Of a stretch of DNA of 5,464 nt, positions 1 through 5,464 are shown piece after piece. The notes under the pieces were generated by a model. That model was given only the letters and a program-made list of their open reading frames with translations, was not told the DNA's origin and did no database searches. The DNA comes from an uncultured Clostridia bacterium (lineage in GTDB: Bacteria; Bacillota; Clostridia; TANB77; CAG-508): positions 1 to 5,464 of the forward strand of contig CANQJY010000059.1 of NCBI GenBank assembly GCA_947624365.1, given 5' to 3'. Both the position numbers and the translations under genes were made by a program. Position 1 is the stretch's first letter. The number at the start of each line of letters is the position of its first letter.

Positions 1-1179
1 TGTGCAGAAAATGTACTAAGAGAATCCGCTATACTTTGTTCATCACCAATATCAGCAAAGATTTGTTCAAATACATAAATTGATGATGTTTTTTTTGCTG
101 GAATATGCAATCCACTGCATGCCATACAAGTAAGCAAACCTACTGTTTTTAATGCAACTGTCTTTCCTCCTGTATTTGGTCCTGTTATAACAAGTGTTTT
201 ATATGATTTTCCTAATGTTACTGTAATTGGTACTACTTTATTTGTATCAATTAATGGATGTTTTGCTTCTTCTAATATGATTTCTTTATTTGAATTTATT
301 TGTGGCTCATTTGCTCCGTATTTCCTTTGCATATAATGCTTTTGCAAAAATAAAATCTAAATCTGATAAATTTTTTATGTCTGTTTTTATTTCTGAAACA
401 TAGGAATAAAATAATTTAGAAATTTCTTTAATAATATTCTCTATTTCAATAGTTTCTTCTATTTTTAAATTTGTCATTTGATTATTTAACTCAAAAATTG
501 CAATTGGTTCTATAAAAACTGTTGATCCAGAACTAGATATATCATGAATAAATCCTTTTATTTGTGAACGATATTCTTCTTTTACTGGGATTACATATCT
601 CTCATTGCGAATTGTTATTATACTTTCTTGTATATATTTTGCATAATTTGTAGAATGAAGTATATTATTTAATTTTTGTTTTAATTCTTGTTCAATATTT
701 CTTTGCTTTTTTCGAATATCTGCTAAATTTTTAGAAGCATTATCATCAATTGTATTTTCATCTATAATGCTTTTTTTGATTTTTTCTATTATTCCTAGAT
801 TTGTATATAAATTAGAAAATATAGGTGATAAAATTGGATAGTCTGATTTATTAATAAAATCTTTATCAAAATAATCTTTTAATTTATGACATATTTCCAG
901 AATGTTAGTAAAATTCAAAATCGATTTAATAGACAATATTCCATATGTTTCTAACATTTTTATTGCATTTTTATTATCTTCAAATTCTATATGTGGAGGT
1001 AATCCACATCTATACAATAGATTAATTGCTTCTGTAGTTTGGGAAATTAATGTTTTAACTTCTTGCTCATCTTTACTTGGAATTAAGTTTAATGCATGTT
1101 CTTTTGATAACGTAATATTGCAATAAGTAGCCAACTTTTCCCTTATTTTATTATATTCTAATTTTTTTAAGTATTCCAT
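1..1179 (-). CDS. mutS2: MutS2 family ATPase, N-terminal part, read through a +1 frameshift; runs off the left edge
   Basis: MutS2 is a MutS-like ATPase implicated in suppressing recombination and, in Bacillus, in rescuing collided ribosomes. The ATG at 1177-1179 has an AAGGAG site 4 nt upstream. The first frame runs 287 codons to ATA at 319-321, covering the N-terminal and core/clamp regions (for example RNERYVIPVKEEYR and SSSGSTVFIEP, conserved in MutS2). It then continues CGG AGC AAA TGA and would stop at 307. If one base (position 318) is skipped, the protein continues as GANEPQIN, then the Walker A motif GPNTGGKT and the block DIGDEQSIADSLSTFSAH, up to the window edge. That gives about 392 visible residues of the usual 780 or so; the Walker B, KOW and Smr regions lie outside. 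Both halves match the family without a gap, so one base separates the frames. It is the last visible gene of the thyA operon, 19 nt after the deaminase. It could be a pseudogene or contain an assembly error, but see the frameshift feature. Confidence 0.9.
314..321 (-). other. Putative +1 frameshift site in mutS2 (ATA-C-GGA-G)
   Basis: The minus strand reads AAG GAA ATA CGG AGC AAA TGA in the incoming frame, with the stop three codons after CGG. The conserved MutS2 sequence resumes in the +1 frame as GGA GCA AAT GAG CCA (GANEP). Skipping the C of CGG joins the halves. An extra A in the AAA run just before (321-323) would fit equally well (KEYGANEP), so the exact skipped base is not fixed by the sequence alone. 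The octamer is identical to the one in folA, which favours the CGG model. Programmed use is an inference. Confidence 0.7.
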
Positions 1180-1198
1180 ATTTCTCCTTATGATATTT

Positions 1199-1699
1199 TT
1201 ATTCTAAATTAATATGTATTTCTCTTTTGTTTTTTAATTGAATTTTTTCGTATTTTACACCACATTCATCAAATAATTTCTTAGATGCAATAGTTCCTTC
1301 TGTATTAGCATATTTGTCAGATAAATAAATGATTTTTTTAATGCCTGATTGTATAATAATTTTGGCACATTCATTACATGGAAATAAATCTACATATAAT
1401 TTTGCATTTTCTAAATCCTTTTTGCTACCTCTGTAATTTAAAATTGCATTCATTTCAGAATGGCAAACATATGGATATTTGGTTTCTAGATTTTGTCCTT
1501 CTCTTGCCCAAGGAAATTTATCATCATCATACCCATTTGGAGCTCCATTATACCCAATTGACAAAATTCTATTATCATTACTAACTATGCATGTTCCTAC
1601 TTGTGTAGATGGATCTTTACTTCTCATTGCAGATAATTTTGCAATAGCCATAAAATATTCATCCCATTGTAAATAGTCTTTTCTTTTTTCTGTTTTCAT
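1199..1699 (-). CDS. Deoxycytidylate (dCMP) deaminase, ComEB-like
   Basis: This cytosolic zinc enzyme converts dCMP to dUMP, the substrate of the ThyA encoded upstream in the same operon. With the ATG at 1697-1699 it is 166 aa, a normal length. The N-terminal block KRKDYLQWDEYFMAIAKLSA and then SKDPSTQVG are typical of the dCMP deaminase/ComEB family. The zinc and catalytic signature is CHSEMNAI (His80, Glu82) with PCNEC (Cys108, Cys111). A GTG two codons earlier (1703-1705) is an alternative start: the GGAG site at 1711-1714 is 5 nt from the GTG and 11 nt from the ATG, so spacing favours GTG and codon preference favours ATG. A further ATG at 1705-1707 is out of frame and stops after three codons. 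The gene starts 18 nt after the folA stop and just after a palindromic element. A competence role (comEB) is possible by homology but not supported by context. Confidence 0.93.
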   Translation of the reverse strand: MKTEKRKDYLQWDEYFMAIAKLSAMRSKDPSTQVGTCIVSNDNRILSIGYNGAPNGYDDDKFPWAREGQNLETKYPYVCHSEMNAILNYRGSKKDLENAKLYVDLFPCNECAKIIIQSGIKKIIYLSDKYANTEGTIASKKLFDECGVKYEKIQLKNKREIHINLE

Positions 1700-1717
1700 A
1701 TACACATCTTCTCCTTT

Positions 1718-2237
1718 TTACATGTCCAAAAAAGGACCGTCCCCAATTGGACATCTCTCGTATGTGACAAATTCATATTTTATATTACTTGGTTCTTCTG
1801 GATTTCCTTTGATTCTTTCTGTTTCTTTCCAAATTTTTTCGTCTATTTTTGGGAAAAATGTGTCTCCTTCAAATTCTTTGTCAAGTTCTGTGATATACAT
1901 TTTTTTAGTGTATGGCATTAATAAGTTATATATCATTGCTCCTCCGTATGACAAAGTTTTCTTCTTTGTTTTCTATGTATTCTTGTATTTGTAACATGGA
2001 ATGTATTACCTCTACATTTTCATTTTCTACTTTGTAGTCTGGATTTTGACTGAAAATAATATGTTTTCTGTTTGGTAATACTCTTCCTAATGATTCAAAT
2101 GTTTTTCTTCCCATTATTATTACATGACCTGTTGTCAAATCTTTAAATCTTTTTAAATCTTCTGGTAAGTGCCATAGTAATTTATTGTCTTTTCCTATAA
2201 TATTGTTTTTTGCTTTTGCTACAATGATACTTAGCAT
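1718..2237 (-). CDS. folA: Dihydrofolate reductase, read through a +1 frameshift
   Basis: DHFR reduces dihydrofolate to tetrahydrofolate with NADPH, recycling the folate that ThyA oxidises; thyA ends 18 nt upstream. The ATG at 2235-2237 has AGAGGT 6 nt before it. The first frame gives 97 residues: the substrate-binding block LLWHLPEDLKRF with catalytic Asp27, the cofactor motif IMGRKTFESLG, and ENFVI. It then reads CGG AGG AGC and would stop at 1926. Skipping one base (1946) gives GGAMIYNLLMPYTKKMYIT, the conserved cis-Gly-Gly and NADPH-binding region, and continues to YEFVTYER and a TAA at 1718-1720. The joined protein is about 172 aa, a normal DHFR length plus a short odd tail. The tail (roughly CPIGDGPFLDM) is encoded by a palindromic repeat rather than by family sequence. 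Without the shift the product loses the last strands and should be inactive. Apart from the single base, nothing suggests decay. Confidence 0.9.
1722..1754. repeat. 33-bp palindromic REP-like element at the folA/deaminase junction
   Basis: The 8-bp arms ATGTCCAA (1722-1729) and TTGGACAT (1747-1754) are perfect inverted repeats around a 17-base centre that itself contains the palindrome GGAC-C-GTCC (1734-1742). It is more G+C-rich than its surroundings. On the minus strand the core reads TTGGGGACGGTCC. I recall similar GGGGACGGT-type palindromes as dispersed repeats in other bacteria, but I cannot search for copies; this window has one. It encodes the last dozen or so folA codons and lies 3-4 nt before the deaminase GGAG site, so an mRNA hairpin there could affect translation of the deaminase. 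There is no U-run after it, so a terminator is unlikely. Confidence 0.65.
1942..1949 (-). other. Putative +1 frameshift site in folA (ATA-C-GGA-G)
   Basis: The minus strand reads TTT GTC ATA CGG AGG AGC AAT GAT ATA TAA in the incoming frame, so translation would stop six codons after CGG. The conserved DHFR sequence FVI-GGAMIY is obtained exactly by reading GTC ATA, skipping C (position 1946), then GGA GGA GCA ATG. No homopolymer is present at the join, unlike a typical length error. The octamer ATACGGAG equals the one in mutS2, and the sequence just after is also similar (GGAGCAA in both). The element GGAGGAG right after the shift resembles a Shine-Dalgarno sequence, but it is explained by the Gly-Gly codons. 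Confidence 0.72.
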
Positions 2238-2255
2238 ATTTTTACCTCTTTCTTT

Positions 2256-3113
2256 TTAAATTGCTACTGGTATTTTTCCAATTTTTACTTCGTGATTATA
2301 GTCATATCCTTGTATTTCAAAATCTTCTACTTTGAATTGATAAAAGTCTTTTGTTGGGTTATTGATTATTAGTTTTGGGCATACATCTACAGGTTCTGCT
2401 TCTAAAAGTTTTTCTACTAGCGGAATATGTCTATCATATATATGACAGTCTCCTATATTATGAGTTAGTGTTCCTACTTCTAATCCTGCTACTTGTGCAA
2501 ACATATATAATAAAGCTGAATATTGCATTACATTCCATCCATTTGCTGCTAACATATCTTGAGAACGTTGATTTAAAATCAGATGTAATTTTCCTTCTTT
2601 TACTAACCATTGTGTACCAAAAGCACATGGCTCTAAATTCATATCCTTTAGTTCTTCATGATTAAATAAATTTGTAATCATACGGCGACTTGATTGATCA
2701 TTACTTAATAAATATAACAAATAATCTACTTGGTCCATTGTTTTTATTCCATCTTTTGTTTTAAATTGATATTTTTTCCCTAATTGATATCCATATGCTT
2801 TTCCTATTGTTCCATCTTCTCCTGCCCATTGATCCCATATATGTGAATTTAATTCACTTACTTTATTTGATTTCTTTTGCCATATCCATAATATTTCATC
2901 AATGGCATTCTTTACGGTTTTTGTATTATTCCTTAATGTTATCATTGGAAATTCTTTTCCTACATCATATTTATTTTGTACTCCCACAATAGAATAATAA
3001 TTAGCTTCTTCTCCATCTTGCCATCTTGTCCTTACATGTGTTCCCTCTGAAGAGTATCCGTTTTTTATTATTTCTCGGCATGTTTCAATAAAATGTTTAT
3101 CAGCTTCTGTCAT
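2256..3113 (-). CDS. thyA: Thymidylate synthase (ThyA, phi3T/B. subtilis ThyA type)
   Basis: ThyA makes dTMP from dUMP using methylene-tetrahydrofolate and releases dihydrofolate for the DHFR encoded next. It is 285 aa and complete, with its ATG at 3111-3113 and a strong GGAGGA site 7 nt upstream. Visible family features are HIWDQW (91-96), GTIGKAYGYQLG (101-112), the phosphate-binding pair SSRR (Arg143, Arg144), the nucleophile Cys163 in EPCAFGTQW, QRSQDM (182-187), Asn194, which by alignment is the uracil-recognising Asn, and GDCHIYDRHI (221-230, His224 and Tyr226). The usual His after the catalytic Cys is Ala here; the B. subtilis/phage phi3T ThyA (PCVYETQW) also lacks it, so this is a subgroup trait rather than a defect. 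The usual LGxPFN segment is AANGWN. It is the first gene of the dTMP operon, with its own likely promoter. Confidence 0.97.
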   Translation of the reverse strand: MTEADKHFIETCREIIKNGYSSEGTHVRTRWQDGEEANYYSIVGVQNKYDVGKEFPMITLRNNTKTVKNAIDEILWIWQKKSNKVSELNSHIWDQWAGEDGTIGKAYGYQLGKKYQFKTKDGIKTMDQVDYLLYLLSNDQSSRRMITNLFNHEELKDMNLEPCAFGTQWLVKEGKLHLILNQRSQDMLAANGWNVMQYSALLYMFAQVAGLEVGTLTHNIGDCHIYDRHIPLVEKLLEAEPVDVCPKLIINNPTKDFYQFKVEDFEIQGYDYNHEVKIGKIPVAI

Positions 3114-3144
3114 TTTTATTTCCTCCTTTTTATATCTTGAAAAA

Positions 3145-3153
3145 AGTATATCA
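3145..3153 (-). promoter_or_regulatory. Extended -10 promoter for the thyA-folA-deaminase-mutS2 operon
   Basis: The minus strand carries TGATATACT, an extended -10 (TGn plus TATACT, 5 of 6 to TATAAT). The -35 is poor (TAGAAT at 17 bp), as is common with extended -10 promoters. Transcription would start near 3138, leaving a leader of about 25 nt holding the thyA RBS. It lies in the 68-bp gap after the radical SAM gene, the largest gap between consecutive genes from 4806 down. Confidence 0.5.
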
Positions 3154-3181
3154 TATCTATTTATAAAATTCTACAAATTTT

Positions 3182-4078
3182 TTAATTTTTATATTCCCAT
3201 TTTGGTACATATTCTTCTTCATGTTCTCCTAATTCTTGTACATAACCATTCTCTATTTCTAATTCTTCTATAATTTTTAATACTTTTTCCCATTCATCTT
3301 TTGTTAATTTTCTATTTAATTTTTCATTTTCTTTTGCTCGGTAAGTTGGGAAATATTGTGCCATAACACTTACATAAATATCTTTAGATAAATTCTTGCA
3401 AATCCATTCTAATACTTGTTTTGTGTTTTCTATATAATTTGGTAATACTAAATGCCTTATAATTACACCTTTTTGTATAACTCCCTTTTTATTAAAAATA
3501 GGACTACCTACTTGTTTATACATTTCTTTTATTGCTTCTGTACTTATTTCAAAATAGTTGTTAATATCAGAAAGTTCTTTTGCTAATTTATTATCTGCAT
3601 ATTTAAAGTCTGGTAAATAAATATCTATATATCCATCTAATAATTTTATTGTATCCACCGTTTCATAGCCATTTGTATTATATATGATTGGCAAATATAA
3701 TCCTTTTTCTTTTGCTAATTTTAATGCTTCTATAATTTGTGGAACATAACTAGTTGGTGTAACTAAATTTATATTTTCAGCTTGTTTTTCTTGTTGTTTT
3801 AAAAAAATATCTGCTAATTCTTGAATTGATATTTCTTTGCCTTGACCTAACTGACTAATTTCATAATTTTGACAAAATTGGCATTGTAAATTGCAATTAG
3901 AAAAAAACACCGTTCCAGAGCCATTTCCTCCACTGATACATGGTTCTTCAAAACGATGAATTGAATATAAAGCAATTTTTACTTTTTCATTTGCTTTACA
4001 TCTTCCTATTTTTCCAGCTAAACGATTAGCTTTGCAATTATGTGGACATATGCAACATTCTTCTAATATTTTCTTCAT
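3182..4078 (-). CDS. Radical SAM protein, PflX-like (putative pyruvate formate-lyase activase homologue)
   Basis: This 298-aa protein belongs to the radical SAM superfamily, which uses a 4Fe-4S cluster to cleave S-adenosylmethionine. The cluster motif is CNLQCQFC (Cys62, Cys66, Cys69). Before it lies a second Cys-rich segment (Cys8, Cys9, Cys11, Cys15, Cys27; pattern CCICPHNCKANR...GRC), characteristic of the PflX/COG1313 group, followed by GSGTVFFSNC. Downstream, NLVTPTSYVPQI and PIIYNTNGYE, then YLPDFKYAD, match the rest of the group's TIM-barrel. The ATG at 4076-4078 has AGGAG 5 nt upstream. These proteins are often annotated as PFL-activating enzyme homologues, but their substrate is generally not established, and no glycyl radical enzyme is in this window. 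It lies 14 nt after the membrane-anchored protein gene, so the two are probably co-transcribed. Confidence 0.9.
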   Translation of the reverse strand: MKKILEECCICPHNCKANRLAGKIGRCKANEKVKIALYSIHRFEEPCISGGNGSGTVFFSNCNLQCQFCQNYEISQLGQGKEISIQELADIFLKQQEKQAENINLVTPTSYVPQIIEALKLAKEKGLYLPIIYNTNGYETVDTIKLLDGYIDIYLPDFKYADNKLAKELSDINNYFEISTEAIKEMYKQVGSPIFNKKGVIQKGVIIRHLVLPNYIENTKQVLEWICKNLSKDIYVSVMAQYFPTYRAKENEKLNRKLTKDEWEKVLKIIEELEIENGYVQELGEHEEEYVPKWEYKN

Positions 4079-4092
4079 ATTTTCTCCTATAT

Positions 4093-4806
4093 TTATGAAA
4101 CGCTAATTAGAAATAAAGATAATTTATTTTCATTGTTTTCTTTTGTATATTCTAATTTTATTGTTTTTTTACTTAACTTGTCCATATTTGCTTTTACTTG
4201 TTCTATTATTTTGTCCTTTCCTTCTGTGTTTTTTGCTGTTGCAATTTCTTTTCCTTGTATATCTTTAATATGGATTGTAAATTCTAATTGTTCACCTGCT
4301 TCTTCATCTTCTATATCTGTTTCTTCTGAATAGTCTTCTATGTATTCTATAATTTCTACTTCATATCCTTCTTTAGTTTTTTTAATAGTATTTAATAAAA
4401 ATGTGTCGTTATTATTATCTAATTCAATATTTGTTGCTTCATATGTATCTTGTTCTTTATTATATACAAAAATGTCGTTTCCTTCTTGTGGAAATTTTTT
4501 GGTAAATTTTTCTCCAAATATTTCATTTGCTTTTGTTTCTATTTTGTTATATGTGATTTCATCATAATTATTTAAATTTTTCTTTACGACTTCCCATATC
4601 CATTGTTCTGGTGCTTGATTTATATTATCAAATATTGGTAATGCTTCTGTTGTAACTTCTTTCCACATATATATTTTTGTTATATATTGTTCTATATTGT
4701 TTACTTCTTCTGCAGTCACAATATTTTGTTTTTCTTGTTTTTGATATATATACATTCCTATAAATATAGCAAGTAAAACACATATTATAGCTATTAGTTT
4801 TTTCAT
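4093..4806 (-). CDS. Hypothetical membrane-anchored acidic protein
   Basis: I do not recognise a family for this 237-aa protein. Residues 3 to about 21 (LIAIICVLLAIFIGMYIYQ) form one hydrophobic segment after a Lys-Lys start, an N-terminal signal anchor; no lipobox Cys is placed for cleavage, so it is probably a single-pass protein with its body outside the cell. The rest is soluble and rich in Glu, Asp, Lys and Asn, with an acidic stretch at about 160-173 (EETDIEDEEAGEQ). The C-terminal half looks like alternating beta strands (EGYEVEIIEYIEDY, EFTIHIKDIQGKEIATAKN). The ATG at 4804-4806 follows a weak site, GAGATGAG, and a good promoter. It precedes the radical SAM gene by 14 nt, suggesting a two-gene unit. 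There is no Cys after the anchor, so it is not an obvious Fe-S partner or redox protein. Confidence 0.8.
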   Translation of the reverse strand: MKKLIAIICVLLAIFIGMYIYQKQEKQNIVTAEEVNNIEQYITKIYMWKEVTTEALPIFDNINQAPEQWIWEVVKKNLNNYDEITYNKIETKANEIFGEKFTKKFPQEGNDIFVYNKEQDTYEATNIELDNNNDTFLLNTIKKTKEGYEVEIIEYIEDYSEETDIEDEEAGEQLEFTIHIKDIQGKEIATAKNTEGKDKIIEQVKANMDKLSKKTIKLEYTKENNENKLSLFLISVS

Positions 4807-4837
4807 TTTGCACTCATCTCTTTCTTTAGTTTTCTTA

Positions 4838-4866
4838 ATTTTAGCATATATTTTTTAGAATGTATA
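4838..4866 (-). promoter_or_regulatory. Promoter for the anchored protein / radical SAM unit
   Basis: On the minus strand, TATACA (4861-4866; 4 of 6 to TTGACA), a 17-bp spacer, then TAAAAT (4838-4843; 5 of 6) preceded by TGC, giving an extended -10. Transcription would start near 4831, about 25 nt before the ATG at 4806. A second AT-rich -10-like TATAAT (4890-4895) with TTGTTA 15 bp upstream is a weaker alternative. Confidence 0.6.
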
Positions 4867-4947
4867 CTTTCTAATTAAATTTTTTTTAAATTATATATAT
4901 AATTATTGCTTAACAAGTGTATCCGATTTGAAATGACTGAATATGTC

Positions 4948-4998
4948 AAAGAATAACTACTCTCAATATACTTAAAAAGAGAGTAGTTAATTCTTTTT
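4948..4998 (-). terminator. Hairpin terminator after the right-edge gene, possibly bidirectional
   Basis: The arms AACTACTCTC (4955-4964) and GAGAGTAGTT (4979-4988) pair perfectly over 10 bp and extend outwards through AAAGAAT / AATTCTTT with one bulged base. The loop is 14 nt (4965-4978). The minus-strand transcript ends the stem in UUAUUCUUU, while the plus strand has a longer T run (4994-4998). It begins about 30 nt after the stop codon at 5030, so it most likely ends that gene's transcript and insulates the next promoter. Confidence 0.75.
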
Positions 4999-5029
4999 AT
5001 TCAATTAATTATTTCAACGTGTTAAGAAT

Positions 5030-5464
5030 CTATCTGTTGTATTCATCATCAAATGGTTCTCTATAATCTCTCATTTGTGAAGTTAGACTTCTAAGTTTTT
5101 CCAAATATGTTTTTGAATTATGGAGGTATGAAACATCTTCATATCCAAAATTTGCATATGATGCTCTTTTTAATAATCCCATATATTGCACTTCTTTTAT
5201 AAAGGCTGGCATTTGTCCATCTTTTGTATATTCCCTTAGTATATTGTTAAAGAATTGTGGAGAAAGTGCTCTCTGTGATAACAAATCGAGTGCCTTTACA
5301 TCATTATTTTCTTTTCCTATACCTCTTAATGTTCTTGCAAACATTGTTGCAGGTTCTTGTAACTCACCATAATAGTCAAAATTTGATTTATAGCTTTCCG
5401 AATCAAACATTCTACCATTTCTATAATATGCTAATCTAGGTCTATTTTTGCCAGAAAATTCATA
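5030..5464 (-). CDS. Unrecognised protein, C-terminal 144 residues (start outside the window)
   Basis: The reading frame is open from the right window edge (codon 5462-5464) to a stop at 5030-5032. The first ATG inside (5408-5410) lies 18 codons into the open frame and has no clear ribosome binding site, so the real start is probably beyond the edge. The visible part is soluble, highly charged and probably mostly helical, with many aromatic residues (SNFDYYGELQEP, SPQFFNNILREYTKDG, EVQYMGLLKRASYANFGYEDV) and a polar end (MRDYREPFDDEYNR). There is no membrane segment, Cys cluster or nucleotide-binding motif. I do not recognise the family and assign no function. A strong hairpin after it separates it from the following genes. 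Confidence 0.75.
   Translation of the reverse strand, partial: YEFSGKNRPRLAYYRNGRMFDSESYKSNFDYYGELQEPATMFARTLRGIGKENNDVKALDLLSQRALSPQFFNNILREYTKDGQMPAFIKEVQYMGLLKRASYANFGYEDVSYLHNSKTYLEKLRSLTSQMRDYREPFDDEYNR

Noticed and set aside
321..323. -1 slippage at the short A run (GGAAAT on the minus strand) as the mutS2 mechanism
   Set aside because: The downstream frame needs one base to be skipped (+1), not re-read. The run is only three bases, and folA has no such run at its break.
307..1179. Reading mutS2 as a decayed pseudogene
   Set aside because: Both sides of the single-base break keep intact family motifs, including Walker A, with no other stops. The same octamer is at the folA break, which random decay would not produce.
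1718..1954. Separate small gene on the minus strand downstream of folA
   Set aside because: Its sequence (GGAMIYNLLMPY through YEFVTYER) is the C-terminal third of DHFR, and it has only an internal TTG start; it is the second half of folA.
1722..1994. Plus-strand open frame of 90 codons
   Set aside because: It lies entirely antisense to folA and the palindrome, resembles no family, and has no ribosome binding site; all supported genes are on the minus strand.
3165..3181. Hairpin AAAATT-5-AATTTT after the radical SAM gene as a terminator
   Set aside because: A six-pair stem of only A-T pairs is too weak in such AT-rich DNA, so read-through into thyA cannot be excluded.
4628..4813. Alternative minus-strand frame overlapping the anchored protein gene
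   Set aside because: It is an out-of-frame shadow of the longer gene, which has a clear signal anchor and a better codon pattern.
4867..4947. AT-rich palindromes in the gap upstream of the anchored protein gene
   Set aside because: Runs of A/T make chance inverted repeats likely; no conserved operator, riboswitch or small RNA pattern could be made out.

Overview
All seven genes in this window lie on the minus strand, so transcription runs from high to low coordinates. The DNA is very A+T-rich, with T/A-biased codons, AGGAG-type ribosome binding sites and extended -10 promoters. Together with a MutS2 gene and a ThyA of the B. subtilis/phi3T type, this points to a low-G+C Firmicute, most likely an anaerobic Clostridia-like gut lineage. 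I cannot name the species from sequence alone.

Layout from right (upstream) to left (downstream). (1) 5030-5464: C-terminal part of an unrecognised gene, followed by a strong hairpin at 4948-4998. (2) A promoter at 4838-4866 drives a membrane-anchored acidic protein of unknown function (4093-4806) and, 14 nt later, a PflX-like radical SAM protein (3182-4078). (3) A promoter at about 3145-3153 starts a four-gene dTMP module: thyA (3113-2256), folA (2237-1718), dCMP deaminase (1699-1199) and mutS2 (1179 to beyond position 1). dCMP deaminase makes dUMP, ThyA methylates it to dTMP and releases dihydrofolate, and DHFR recycles the folate. mutS2, a DNA-repair or ribosome-rescue ATPase, is the last gene seen. 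A 33-bp palindromic element sits across the end of folA, just before the deaminase RBS.

The outstanding observation is that folA and mutS2 are both interrupted by a +1 frameshift at the same octamer, ATACGGAG (minus strand). In both, the incoming frame reads ATA CGG and the conserved protein resumes at GGA if the C is skipped. These are the only two in-frame CGG codons in about 1,690 codons here; the other CGN arginine codons (CGA, CGC, CGT) are used normally. My inference is that CGG is unassigned or poorly decoded in this organism, perhaps because tRNA-Arg(CCG) is missing, and acts as a programmed +1 frameshift signal. A systematic sequencing artefact at this motif is the main alternative. 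No RNA genes, insertion sequences or CRISPR arrays were seen.
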